DNA from: Amyelois transitella
Taxonomy: Eukaryota; Arthropoda; Insecta; Lepidoptera; Pyralidae
NCBI RefSeq assembly: GCF_032362555.1
Contig: NC_083513.1
Location: 5,208,001 to 5,272,000 of the forward strand
Length of the DNA stretch: 64,000 nucleotides
Direction: 5' to 3'
Part shown: in pieces, positions 1 to 10,956 of the stretch
Position numbering within the stretch: position 1 is the first letter of the stretch
Layout: every line of letters starts with the position of its first letter
Notes under the pieces: model-generated
The model's input: the letters and a program-made list of their open reading frames with translations, nothing else
Told to the model about the DNA's origin: nothing
Database searches by the model: none
Program-made: the position numbers and the translations under genes

Positions 1-1112
1 ATTTTAACAAATAAAATGGCTTATTATTCTAATAAAGGTTAATTAACAATTTCATGGATCGGCACTATTTTTACTTTATATTAATTTCTGATTAAAATCA
101 CAGTTAAAAGTTAATTGAGATTTACTTTTCTCATTTTACTAACATCAATATTGAAACATCTACTGTTTAAAATGGATGGAAATCGAATAAAAGTTATCTA
201 TTTTCTACAAAATCCAAAGTATAATAAGATATATATAAATGCAAATATATTGGTTATGCCCATTAAAATTCTAAAAGGCAACCAGTCGTCTATCTACCTA
301 CTTATCAGTTACCATTGTCTTAACTAATAGTTGGTAACATGTAGTTTCTAAAACTTACTTTATTTTGGCAGATTATCACGCAATACGCAAACATATTCTG
401 TGCATAAATAATAACGTAAATGGTAAACATTTCTATCAGTATCAAGAGTTTGTCGCTTTTTTCAAGACACAGAAAAAAATAAGATTAAGTCATTATTACT
501 TATTTACTAAAATATACCCATTTTTCATTTGGTGAGTATACTATTCATAGAACCTATGTAAGGTAAAACAAGACAATAATATCTAAAACTTAGTGCGTAA
601 GTTAATAATAAAGTTTAAAAGATTTATTTTTCTTTGAATAATATAAATTTTACTTTTTTAAAGTAATAATCAATTTACAATATGACTTTGCCCTCATAGC
701 TTTTAAAATTAATATTCATTACAAGTGTTAACAAGATATCGTATATGCCATTAGGAAATAAAGTATAATATTATTGAAAAAATATTTATTTTATTATTTC
801 CGATTTCATGGTATTTCCGATTTATATCAATCATTTACAGGAAGGTATGCATATTCCTATGGCATATTAACAAATATCTACATCAAAGACGGAATGCAAA
901 AGATCAGCGTACCATGATATAGCAGTAAATAGTAAAGAAGCAACTTCAAAATGTGAAATATAAATTACAATGAAAAATTGAGATAAATCTTATTTATATA
1001 AAGAGAAAATTATAAACTTGATCAAGTATTATTTACTACAGCTTTCTTATCGATCAAGTACTGGGTCTTAAGTGAAGTATTGCAGTAGATTACATAGTTG
1101 GAGGCTAAAGTC
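1..1112. other. AT-rich stretch downstream of the PDCD2L-like gene
   Basis: No convincing gene or recognisable repeat. The short open frames here lack splice sites, family similarity and codon structure. The part next to 1112 is presumably the 3' UTR and downstream flank of the minus-strand gene that stops at 1113. Confidence 0.6.
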
Positions 1113-4100
1113 TTACACCTCCGGTTGGAAGACCACAGTTTCTTTGACGAGGGTATCAGATTGCTGCCAGCAGCTTTGCGCGCATGTGAAAATGAGGATT
1201 GAAAGGAAATGTAGGTGTGAAAGTGTAGTGTTGTGTGGTTGAAGATTGAGAGTTTCAGCGAATTCTGGGACGAGTTGTAGTTCACAGATAAGGAGGGAGC
1301 CGCATCGGGAACACTTTGTAGGGGTCGACGGGGAATCGGGGGTAGAAGCGGTGCCGGGGAGCGGAGCACCTAGTAGTGGGGGCTCTTCTCGGGAGTATCT
1401 GAAAGAAAAATGAACCAATTAATATCATCAACATTTTACAACTAGGATTGCTAGGCGGAAATAGTCAAATAAATAAAATAAATAAATATATACGGGACAA
1501 ATTACACTGATTGAGTTAGCCTCTAAGAAAGTTCGAGACTTGTGTAACGAGATACTAACTCAACGATACTATATTTTATAATAAATACTTATATAATTAT
1601 AGATAAACATCCAAGACCCAGGTCAATCAGAAAAAGTTCTTTTCTCATCATGCCCTGGTCGGGATTCGAACCCGGGACCTCCGGTGTCACAGACAAGCGT
1701 ACTACCGCTGCGCCACAGAGGCCGTCAGTCAGTGTTTTAGATTGCCTGTCTGACCTTAATTAAAGTACAGGTTTTTCTTACGATATTTTTTTCCCTTACA
1801 GCAAAAGCATTGATTAGCAATCAATCTGCAACTTAGGAAACGGACTTTAAATGGCCGCAGACGGATTCGGACCTGTGCAGTGCACTGTGAAACGCGTACG
1901 CTTTTTTAAATCGGATTCTGTATCTCCAGCGGTAACCAACTGCTGCAAACATATGTATAGTCTATGACGTTATCACGTTCATTGTCAATTCTAGAGGCAC
2001 ACATAGAAGCATCGAACTTTTCCTTCGCCTGTAGCATCCGCATTCCGTCAAAATTTGCGATGTCTCCTAGTCCGTGAAGAATCGATATAACTAATACTCG
2101 ATGGCTAGTATGGGGTGCTGAAAATTATAACTAGTGTCGACGGACTCACGAGCCTAAGAGTATCAATAACATACAGTGTAGCATGGTTTGTTTTACGTAT
2201 ATATGGTACACTCTTTTGTTATTTTTTGTTTTTATTCTATGATTTTTGTAGATTAATAAAAGATTTATCTGTCTACCTCAGTATCTGATGCGGGTTGCAG
2301 CGCAGCCGCGTGAGGAACGCGTGGAACAGCCGGTCGCCGTGCGCGGGCGCCGCCTCTTCGTACATTTCATCTTCGCAACCCGCCACTGCGCCGCGGTCTC
2401 CACCACACGATAATTCCATTTCTAAGAAGTATGAAATGAATGGCATAAGCATATTCTAAGAAATATTTATTTAAACTTCTTCACGTAAAATGTACAATAT
2501 GAACTTAATGTCATATGGCATCCTCTGCCAGTTGAAAATGTGGACCAAAACTTAGATGAATATATATGCGTGGTACGATCTAGGGGCCTGGAGGCTTAGG
2601 ATGGGCACAATTTTTTGGGGCAAAGGTTCACTGAAGAGCTTTTTTTACAGATATATGAATGAATTTTTAAAAAAGAGTCTATGATTGTAGACAAACATTC
2701 ATATATGTCGAGAATACTGAGAGCAACTAACTTACCATTGTCTTGCTTATATTTATTTAGTAGCTCTGTGACTTTGTCATCATTCATTGATGCCTTCCTC
2801 CATTCTTCTTCCACATAAATATATTTTGGGACAAATTGCAAGGGCCCACATACAAGTCGGTTTCTAATATCTGGTGGTAACTCTGCTGTCTAAAATAAAT
2901 GAAAAAGTAAATTATTTTTAAAAACATCTGTTCTTATATTTTCCAAATTTTACTTGAAGTCAAATATTTAACGTCATACCCTAAATCAATAATACATGGT
3001 GTAACAAATGTTTTTAAAGACCTACCCATTGAGATGTGAGTTAACATGGATGGCTTGGCACAGCCAGTATTGAGGGTTTCTTAGCTACAAAGAGTTAAAC
3101 AGACAGACACTGTGAAATTATCAGAGAATACCTCCCTGAAAGTCAAGTGACGATTTAAAATAAACAGTTTTCCTTTATCAAATTAAATAATACTGTTATA
3201 CCTGATGTAACAAAGCTTGCATGTCATCAGTAGGGGATGTGGGTTTGTCCACAGTCACCAATCCAGGCTCATCCCCACCTTCCAGTTCTGCAGCAGCAAC
3301 GGGCACGCCAATTGCACCTACTGCACCTGAGTTGAAAACACACTTATAATGTTAATGTAAGTTGTGTATGTGATTATTGATTTTGAAACTTGATGAAATG
3401 TTTAATGTCAAAACTTGGCTTGTCTGTTATAAATCTAATAAATACTAAAGTTAGAATAATTTTTAAATGTCTTTTGATTCAAATTGTTAAATTACCTTGA
3501 ACTGGTGACATATTCGCATTATGTGCATCAAACATTTGAAGGTTTCCCAAAGCTTGCTCGACTGATTCCAGTTCAAACGAATTGCTTTCTTCATCTTCAT
3601 CGGAATTCCTGTACAAGGAAATTGATTGCTTTTGTATGCTACTATTAATAATGTACCATTTATTACTAGCAGTATCATTATTTTCTATTTTACCTCTGCA
3701 TGGAAGCATTGTTCGAGCTGAGTACATTATCCACATTCATGATATTTCCATTTGCCGAGTCTCCATTATCATTTTCATCCCACTCGTCTGCTCCATTGCA
3801 CCAGGTCATGTTTGGGTCACAGCTTGGCATTGCAACAATGGTGCTGGAGTCTGAAGGTGTATCTTGGATTTGACTACGGACACATAGCCAACTGTAATAA
3901 TAAAATGTAAAAACAAAGTTTTAATTTGAAAAAAACATTAAGGAAGATAATCCTAATTTTTAATGGCTCTTGCAGCATTCAAATATCAGATTTTTTTCAC
4001 CAGACAGTTTCACCAAATCTTTTATCATGCGAACCAATGTGATTAAGAACTCCCTTCCCGCACATCTCTTTCCCCATCGTAATACTTGAGGATGTTCAAG

Positions 4101-4722
4101 TCAAGAGTGAATAGGCACTATTTAAGCTTGTATGCACCACCTTAGGCTTGCTCTATCTTACTTACCACCAGGCAGGTTATGGTCTAGCATTCTCAAATTT
4201 ATTATAAAAGAAAATAAGAACAAATTGTGAATACATTGCATGTAGTGAATATTAGTTCTTCGCTGATCACATTACCATGAAAACATGGTTATGTATAGTA
4301 GGATGATTTTACAAATTTTGAATTTGATTTTATTGACAAATTACTAGTCAAGATTAAGTGACTTACCTTTCCGACTGAATCCAACAGTTGGGGCTGATGC
4401 AAGCAAATACATACAAAGTACGATGGTATATAGAATTTTCAATTGGCGCGTAACATTGCACGATCAATAACCTGTGCAAGCCACACAAAGGGCATTTGGA
4501 AGAAAGCTGTAAATTTGTCAAAGGCGGCCAGTCCTGAAAAATTACCACTTCTTATAGCAAATATAATTAAGAATTAGATGCACATTTTCCTTTGTTTGTC
4601 GATTTATTACTAACTGGTAAACCGCCGATTTTATTGACTGTGTAATTCAGGAGGGTTTGATTTTTGTCACTTATTATTTCTTCTTCATATCCCAGATAAA
4701 CTTTGCCTTGTGGTTTTGCCAT
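1113..4722 (-). CDS. PDCD2L: PDCD2-like protein (PDCD2L / trus family), eight exons
   Basis: Coding exons in transcript order: 4722-4615, 4533-4367, 3891-3694, 3608-3496, 3326-3202, 2889-2736, 2421-2277, 1398-1113. All introns are GT-AG and the lengths sum to 1296 nt, giving 431 aa plus stop. The ATG at 4722 opens MAKPQGKVYLGYEEE, as in the family. Exon 2 carries the N-terminal zinc-binding half (CPLC near residues 50-53, then FACISPNC near 79-86). Exon 8 carries the PDCD2_C half (KCSRCGS near 365-371, ICELQLVP, then FTCAQSCW). Family members are cytosolic adaptors for ribosomal protein uS5 (RPS2) and 40S export; that role is inferred from family membership. The linker in exons 3-5 is acidic and low in complexity. 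The intron between exons 3 and 4 is only 85 nt. A tRNA-headed SINE sits in the last intron. Slightly longer than human PDCD2L, mainly in the linkers. Confidence 0.94.
1482..1723 (-). repeat. tRNA-headed SINE, copy 1
   Basis: Reading the minus strand from 1723, the element starts with a tRNA-like head holding an A box (TGGCGCAGCGGTAG) and a B box (GGTTCGAATCCC). An unrelated body of about 170 bp follows and ends near an ATATATTTATTTATT tail. A second copy with the same head and body lies at 60726-60962 on the plus strand. It sits in the last intron of the PDCD2L-like gene. Because the body is repeated with the head, this is a SINE rather than a tRNA gene. Confidence 0.85.
2465..2535 (+). repeat. 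Dispersed repeat fragment shared with 17570-17645
   Basis: The stretch beginning TTATTTAAACTT, continuing through AAATGTACAA and ending CTCTGCCA is found again, clearly diverged, at 17570-17645. The family is not identified; it resembles short retroelement tails common in moth genomes. It lies in the intron before PDCD2L exon 7. Confidence 0.55.
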
Positions 4723-6459
4723 TTTAATAATAAAATAAATTACTTTTGGATGGCTTTCTCTATTTACATTTTAATAAACTTAGTTTGGAATTAAATCAAT
4801 ACTACACAATACAAAAATGTCAGCTGTAAATTAACTTGACATTGACAATTAGACATAACGCAAAGTACAATACAAAGATTCTTGGTGCTTAACGCTATGA
4901 CAAAAGCAAAAGGTTGTTTATTATTACATATCCAAATACAAACTTTCCTGTATTTGTTCTTCGTCTTATATCCCTAAAATGTTCCCTTTGTACACGTGCC
5001 CTACATAATTAATTTGTGGCATTCGCTACCATCTTTTATTACATATTTTATACTTTACATAACTTGGCAGCACTACCACCGGATACGCCATATGCATATC
5101 CGGAATTGTTTTAAATACATAATCCCCACCACACACCAACTTTTGTTAAGTCGGGTATGAGTGTATGAGCAAAGGGTATGAGTTCGTTTGGTCAGTAGTG
5201 GTGTGGGGAGGTTAAGAATTTGACCGGCGAAATTATGACCGGGGCTAGGTAGCCGTCGGTCCCTTTGCGTTTCCTCTGTTCTTGAGTTTTATGGGGAAGC
5301 TACTCGGTACATGCGGAGTTAAAACCGCAAAGATATTGTAAAACTTGTTTAATATGTAACATCAAGTTAGGTACAAAACTACAAATATTTTTGGGAGTTT
5401 TACAAACGCACATTTTTCTGGATGTAGGTAACATGATAATGGTGGTGACAAGCCGCCACATATATTAACTTTTGCACACAGTACATATCAAGTTACCCTG
5501 TATGAAACTATTACTGGAGTTGGGATGAATGTTGACTGGACACCCTATAAAAATACAAGCTTTCTACATCCTTGCACTTTTGATTACCTACGCCTAGAAC
5601 ACTGGCTGGGAGGTTAGAAGGAAAAATATCACAAATAAAATACGTTAGTTTCTTAATTACACAAATACAATAAATAGGGCGGTACCATTTATACATGCCT
5701 GCCTTTATTCCCACGTGTGCTTTGTTGTTAAACTTTGTGATAGTAAAGATTGTTCAGAATCTATCCAAAATTATGGAATAACTTCTTCAAAAGTTGCGAT
5801 ATTGTTTTATAGATTGCACACACCGTTATTCGAGATAGGATATATTCGTTTAAGGTATAGTCTAAAAGCTTAGTTGCAACATCGGTTAATCATAGAAGAC
5901 TCAAATTATATCAAATACTTGGTCTCTCACATTGTAGAGATTTCCTTGTTTATAAGCCAAAAGAATTTACTTACTAACTCATGGTACCTATGGTAAAAGA
6001 TATTTTATTACTTGCCCGAGAGTCGAACCCGAGATCAAGCGACCAAGAATCACAGGGTACCACACAATCACTACGGCAAAGCTGCGAAATTAGGGCCGAC
6101 GGTATAGGCAAACTTTTACCGATTTTTTTATACCAAGTAGGTACCTAGGTACTTACCTAATATGAAAATTGCATTTGCTGCGTCATCCAAGATTACATCG
6201 AACTATGCAACCATATTCATTTGTCAGGTCTTAGTCACCAACTCATCAGCACAGTTACCGTTGACTTGACCTGCATCCTGGCGATTTCTTGACCATTTTG
6301 AGATCTTTATGGAGCGGTCATTGCCCAACGATTAACGTTTACAAACGTGTGTGGGAGACCCAGTTGGGATAACAATATCTTTTCGTTCTTAATCGCACAT
6401 TTGGCGCATGTCATAGAGAGAGAGAAGTCACGTTCGTTTATTGAATTTGAAGGAATAAG
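4723..6459. other. Divergent intergenic region between the PDCD2L-like gene and the secreted-protein gene
   Basis: The two genes point away from each other, so both promoters should lie here. A GC-richer block at about 5150-5320 is not repetitive within the window. A tRNA-like SINE fragment lies at 6008-6095. I see no coding exon and no clear TATA or initiator that I can place with confidence. Confidence 0.5.
6008..6095 (-). repeat. tRNA-like SINE fragment
   Basis: On the minus strand a B-box-like GGTTCGACTC is preceded by a degenerate A-box region (TTTGCCGTAGTGATT), followed by AT-rich sequence. The arms do not fold into a clean cloverleaf, so it is read as a decayed tRNA-derived SINE head from a family different from copy 1. 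Confidence 0.55.
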
Positions 6460-9400
6460 ATGGAGTTTGTGATCAAAGTTTATTTTAGCGCAGTTGTTTT
6501 GGTACGTAGTGCTATCATATACTAATTATTATAAATGCGAATGTATTAAAGGATGTATCTTTTTGAATATATTCTGGAATAAAATATTTTTTTTTTTGAT
6601 TTAGAGGAAATGAGCGATATTGAAGATGGATGGAAGGAATTTAAAGAAAGAATTGTGAAAGTAGCTGTTGAAGTGTGTGGTGTAAGTAGAAGAAGGAAAG
6701 GAAAAAATCACAAAAATGCGTGGATGAGTAAAGATGTGCAAGAACTTGTGCGATTAAAGAAGAAAGCATGGCTGGATTTGTTAGCAGCAAAAGCTAACTT
6801 AAGAATGCAAGAGGTTATAGATGAAGATGTGAATGAAGCACGTAAGGAATATAAGAAAATGAAAGATTTGGTTAAGAAAGCTGTGATTAGAAAGAAAGAA
6901 GAGTATAAAGAGGATTTTGATAAAAGGCTATCAGAAGACTTTCAGTCAAATCTGAAAGTATTCTGGAAATCCGTAAGGTCAGCCCGAGGAAATACTATAA
7001 CCAGAGAGCTGACTAGGATCAGATGCCAGGATGGTAGCGTTGTGAAAGGAGAAGAATGTGTACTAAAGATATGGAAGGACTATTTTGAAAGTTTATTTGA
7101 AAAAAAGGAAGGAAATAAGAAAGATTTCTGCTATAGCGAAGAAAAAGAGAATGAGATGGAAGGCGAAATTGAAATGTTCGAAATTGTGGAAGCACTTAAG
7201 AGTATGAAAGCGGGAAAGGCTGCTGGGTGTGATAGAGTGTCGGTCGAGATGCTTAAAGCAGGAAAAGGCGTAGTAGCTAGTCAGTTGTACTGCCTTTTCA
7301 ATTTGTGTTGGAGAAGCGGCCGAGTACCAAAAGATTGGTGTAAGGCTGTTATCGTGCCACTTTACAAAGGAAAAGGGTCACAGCTGGACTGCAAAAATTA
7401 TCGTGGTATAAGCCTGCTTAGCGTCGTCGGCAAATTGTATGCTAAGGTATTGATTAATAGAGTCAGGAATGAAACTGATGACAAAATATGGGATGCTCAA
7501 GCGGGATTTCGAAAGGGAATGGGATGTACTGATCAGGTCTTTTCCTTGCGGTGCATAGCCGAAAAGTTTTTGGCCAAGAGTCAAAAAGTCTATTGCACAT
7601 TCGTAGATCTGGAAAAGGCCTATGACAGAGTTGAGAGGAATGAATTGTGGTCAGCACTTTCTATGCATGGGGTGAGCAGTCTCTTAATACGAGCACTGAA
7701 ATCCTTATATGAGGATTCGAGTGCTTGTGTCAGGATAAACGGAGCGCACACTGAGTGGTTTAAGATCGAGAAAGGCGTTAGGCAAGGATGTGTTGCGTCA
7801 CCGTGGCTGTTCAACCTATTTATGGATAGCTGTTTGACAGATTTGAAAGAGTCTAAAAGTGGATTAAGGATGAATGAGTTACTCGTCAAATGTCTGCTCT
7901 ATGCCGACGATCAGGTTATACTGGCGTCATCAGCGGAGGAGTTACAGGAGATGGTAAACTGTATGCATGAAGCTTTAAAAGAGAAAGGAATGAAAGTGAA
8001 CGTAAGTAAAACTAAAACACTGGTTTTTGAAATGGAGAAAGAAATGACAGCATGTAATATTTTGATTGGAGGAGAAAAAGTGGAGCAAGTGAAAGAGTTT
8101 GTATATCTAGGATCAAAGTTTACATCAGATGGCAAGTATGATAGTGATATTGAAAGGAGAGTGAACGCGGGGAACATGGTGAATGGAGCTTTGCATGCCT
8201 TTATGAGCAGTCAGAAACTATCCAAAAAGGCTCGACTGGCTGTGCACAGGGGCGTGTTGGTCCCGACATTAATGTATGGGAGTGAAAGTTGGGTATGGCA
8301 AAAGAAGCATGAAAGCAGAATAAATGCAGTGGAAATGAGAGCGTTAAGGAGTATGATGGGTGTGAAATTGAGTGACAGGATAAGGAACAGCGTGATAAGG
8401 GAATGTTGTGATGTGAAAGAAGATGTAGTTACAGGAATAGAAAAGGGTATGTTAAGATGGTTCGGTCATGTGGAGAGGATGAATGAAAGCAGGTTGACTA
8501 AGCAGATATACAAGGAGAGTGTGGAGGGAAAGGTCGGAGTGGGAAGACCTAGACGAACGTATCTTGATCAAATTAAGGACGTCCTGGTAAAGGGTCAGGT
8601 CAAAAGTACCCGAAACCGCCGAGCTTGTATGAAGAGAGTTATGAATGTGGACGAAGCGAAAGAAGTATGCAGAGATCGTGGCAAGTGGAAAGAGGTAGTC
8701 TCTGCCTACCCCTCCGGGAAAGAGGCGTGATTTTATGTATGTATGTATGTATGTATAAAATATTTTTATAGTATGAAGTATTTTTTATCATGACATTCCA
8801 ACGGGAGCAAAGCCGGAACCCTGAGCGCAGCTAGTTAAAACTAGCTGCGCTCAGGGTTCCGGCTTTATATATAAATTTAAACAACCTGGTTTTCATTTAT
8901 TTTATGATACTTATTTCTACCTACAGTAATAGAACCTTCGCAGTTTCCAAATCTTTTATGTAAGCTAACGGCAACAATTGGAAATGTTTGAATAAAGTAA
9001 CGATTGTGGCTCAACAAAATAACTTTTGTACGATTTATCAGCTCACATTTTCAACAGACTTGAAAAGAGAGTTATTCTAAGAGTTCGTCGTTTATTAAAT
9101 CTTTGCTTACAGTAAAAACGGGAGTTCTTTGTTTTTATATCGAAACGTTATTAAGGCTAACAGTGCTATTAAATAGTTATTAATGACAGGTGGTTCTACT
9201 GGCTACTGTATCTTTAAGTTCCGCCCAGTTAAAGCCAGCCCGATGCCCTACGAATAAAATTGCGCCTCATAGAAAGATCCCTAGTTGGCAATCAAATAAA
9301 CTCCAAGGGCGGACCTTTGGTGGGGCATTCATAGATTTGTTAATCCCCGATGAGGTGAGACCACAGGAAGTGCCCCAAAACGATCTACAAGAAAAACCAC

Positions 9401-10428
9401 AAGAGGATGATCCCGATGATTGCGGAGACATAGAAGATTATGACGATATGGATTTGAGTTCAGGTAAGTTCAGATACTATAAATAAGAAGGTATGTGCGT
9501 AGGTATTAACAATATTATAATACATATCTAATACCTACATATCACATTATCGCCATTAATGCTTGCGTAATGTTCCGACGTCATTGATGTTTTTTATGGG
9601 TAGGTACATATGAACCTCTTTAGGTAAGTCGCAAAAATGTAATAGGTACAATACATATGTTTCTCTTTATTACATTGTTTCCTTCGTATCATTGTATGTC
9701 GTGGCAAAGAATATACACTACGCGTCGTGGTTGATTTATCTAAGTCTTCTTCGTATTTAATTCCTTGAAAGCGCCACTCAACAATTTTCAAAAGTTATTT
9801 CATAAGAAAATGTACCTACTTAACATATGATAATTCATCAACAATAATGAACTTCAATTGCAGTGTCACAAAAGCCAAACAGAAGGGATGGCAAGCAGAA
9901 CCAGCGCTTCTTTTTTCATTTATTTAACAAACCTTTGGCGAATGCTCCTCTTACAACAAGAACGCGACCGCCTTCCACTTCGGCGGCACCCTCCGCGCTT
10001 CAACCCATACCGTCGTTTCCAACAATCTCACCTTTTTGGTCTGGTGGGCTGTTCGGAAACAATCCTTATCGACCACCGAGACCTGAAAATCCATCAGGTG
10101 TGTTTTACTCTTCATTAATTTTGATACGTTATACCTACGAAGTGTAAGTACTCTCTAAAATGTATTTCTGTTTCCAGATAACCTCAAACCTGTTCACGAA
10201 CATGACGCATCAGAGAGTCAAACGACATACTGGCCAAGCCTCGTAGGAGGCCCACTTGGGAACATAGTAGGCGCCTCACCGGCCATACCGACCTTCCCAG
10301 CAGCTGTGACGACCCCGGGAACATTCGGCACTAACACTCAAGCTATAAGATATACCCGACGTCCCAGGCCTAGATTACCTAATAATGAAAACACAGTATT
10401 CGGTTCCTTTGTAGATTTGTTCATATAA
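6460..10428 (+). CDS. Unrecognised secreted proline-rich protein, four exons
   Basis: Coding exons 6460-6501, 9190-9463, 9864-10097 and 10178-10428 join in phases 0, 1 and 1 to 801 nt (266 aa). Exon 1 (14 codons, donor GTACGT) and the start of exon 2 together form a signal peptide, MEFVIKVYFSAVVL plus VVLLATVSLSSA, with a likely cut near residue 26. The mature chain has an acidic stretch (DDPDDCGDIEDYDDMD, about residues 87-102) and a proline/serine/threonine-rich middle, with only two obvious cysteines. An 11-residue motif occurs near the N terminus (TFGGAFIDLLI, 56-66) and, in related form, as the last 11 residues (TVFGSFVDLFI, 256-266). I recognise no family. The 2.7-kb first intron holds the RTE insertion. 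The acceptor before 9190 has a poor pyrimidine tract, so exon 1 is the least certain part. Confidence 0.78.
6579..6591. repeat. Left target-site duplication of the RTE insertion
   Basis: The 13-mer ATAAAATATTTTT is repeated exactly at 8755-8767, immediately after the 3' tail of the reverse-transcriptase element. A matched pair flanking a 5'-truncated LINE is the signature of target-primed reverse transcription. Confidence 0.75.
6592..8754 (+). mobile_element. 5'-truncated RTE-type non-LTR retrotransposon
   Basis: The body lies between the two 13-bp direct repeats at 6579-6591 and 8755-8767. It contains one long open frame with reverse transcriptase and ends in a short (TATG)n tail, a 3' end style typical of RTE-like LINEs. 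The endonuclease half expected upstream is absent, so the copy is truncated at its 5' end. It lies in sense orientation in intron 1 of the secreted-protein gene. Decayed relatives of its 3' end occur at 12000-12250 and 48395-48490. Confidence 0.85.
6610..8730 (+). CDS. LINE reverse transcriptase (RTE-like), endonuclease domain missing
   Basis: The frame has 706 codons without a stop. Reverse transcriptase motifs appear in order: PLYKGKGSQLDCKNYRGIS near residues 251-269, the motif A catalytic aspartate in FVDLEKAYDRV (Asp333), GVRQGCVASPWLFNLF near 390-405, and the catalytic YADD at 431-434. The C-terminal region (RWFGHVERM, GRPRRTYLDQIKDV) is characteristic of RTE-like pol proteins. The frame remains open a few codons upstream of the ATG, consistent with this being the middle of a longer pol whose N-terminal APE-type endonuclease was lost by 5' truncation. 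The ATG is therefore probably not a natural start. The intact frame and matched target duplication suggest a fairly recent insertion. Without the endonuclease it is not expected to move by itself. Confidence 0.85.
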   Translation: MSDIEDGWKEFKERIVKVAVEVCGVSRRRKGKNHKNAWMSKDVQELVRLKKKAWLDLLAAKANLRMQEVIDEDVNEARKEYKKMKDLVKKAVIRKKEEYKEDFDKRLSEDFQSNLKVFWKSVRSARGNTITRELTRIRCQDGSVVKGEECVLKIWKDYFESLFEKKEGNKKDFCYSEEKENEMEGEIEMFEIVEALKSMKAGKAAGCDRVSVEMLKAGKGVVASQLYCLFNLCWRSGRVPKDWCKAVIVPLYKGKGSQLDCKNYRGISLLSVVGKLYAKVLINRVRNETDDKIWDAQAGFRKGMGCTDQVFSLRCIAEKFLAKSQKVYCTFVDLEKAYDRVERNELWSALSMHGVSSLLIRALKSLYEDSSACVRINGAHTEWFKIEKGVRQGCVASPWLFNLFMDSCLTDLKESKSGLRMNELLVKCLLYADDQVILASSAEELQEMVNCMHEALKEKGMKVNVSKTKTLVFEMEKEMTACNILIGGEKVEQVKEFVYLGSKFTSDGKYDSDIERRVNAGNMVNGALHAFMSSQKLSKKARLAVHRGVLVPTLMYGSESWVWQKKHESRINAVEMRALRSMMGVKLSDRIRNSVIRECCDVKEDVVTGIEKGMLRWFGHVERMNESRLTKQIYKESVEGKVGVGRPRRTYLDQIKDVLVKGQVKSTRNRRACMKRVMNVDEAKEVCRDRGKWKEVVSAYPSGKEA
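8755..8767. repeat. Right target-site duplication of the RTE insertion
   Basis: Exact copy of the 13-mer at 6579-6591, directly abutting the (TATG)n tail. Confidence 0.75.
8809..8866. repeat. Perfect 28-bp inverted repeat (fold-back)
   Basis: Arms 8809-8836 and 8839-8866 are exact reverse complements separated by only AA. Each arm runs AAAGCCGG through to CTAGTT, resembling the ends of the repeat copies at 27704-27882 and 42593-43003 (GCGAAGCCGG...CTAGT). It therefore looks like two ends of that element joined head to head. Confidence 0.85.
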
Positions 10429-10433
10429 ATAAA
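10428..10433 (+). promoter_or_regulatory. Candidate polyadenylation signal AATAAA
   Basis: It overlaps the last base of the TAA stop codon of the secreted-protein gene, which would imply a very short 3' UTR. Confidence 0.45.
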
Positions 10434-10956
10434 ACATGTTAAGGTTAAATTAATACTTCTTGATCTTATTTGCTTAAAAAATACTCATGAAATTGACCTT
10501 TCATTGTTTCCAAGTCGTCACTCACATAGCAAATTGTGTTCAAGTCAAGTCTAACCTTCGCAGAAAATATCAAGCATTAACCTTTCTTCATCCTCATTCG
10601 GAAACAGTGTCTTACGAGGTAAACACAGGATCTTTAGCTTTTTACCGAATTTAATTTCGGATTTCGAAGAAACAGAATATCGTGTCTGATGAATCAAATA
10701 GCTATTTACGAGTAAGTATTTATATGTTCTAATAGGGAGCGCGTGACAGTTTCCACTTAAGGTCCTGGAACACGTGCTCGTATTTTTAGCCATTAATTCA
10801 TTAGTTCATTAGTGTCCGAGTGATATCACCATTAGCTAGGTTGGCGGGCCTGAAATGTGACGGTCGTGGCGGGAATCTGCCGAGAGCGTGCGTGTGAACT
10901 TGGGAAATTGCTGTGTGTGGCAGGTGATATTGGTAACCAGTGAATAAAACACCACC
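10429..10956. other. Intergenic region upstream of the carboxypeptidase
   Basis: Both neighbours read in the plus direction. This 0.5-kb spacer must hold the 3' end of the secreted-protein gene and the promoter and 5' UTR of the carboxypeptidase. The part from 10840 to 10940 is GC-richer and could be the core promoter and leader; no exact start site can be fixed. Confidence 0.5.

Noticed and set aside
1650..1723. tRNA gene on the minus strand
   Set aside because: A and B boxes are good, but the same non-tRNA body follows the head here and at 60726-60962, so it is a SINE head.
9858..10147. Two overlapping open frames on the plus strand with internal ATG starts
   Set aside because: They are this exon of the secreted-protein gene and a shifted frame of it, running past the donor at 10098.
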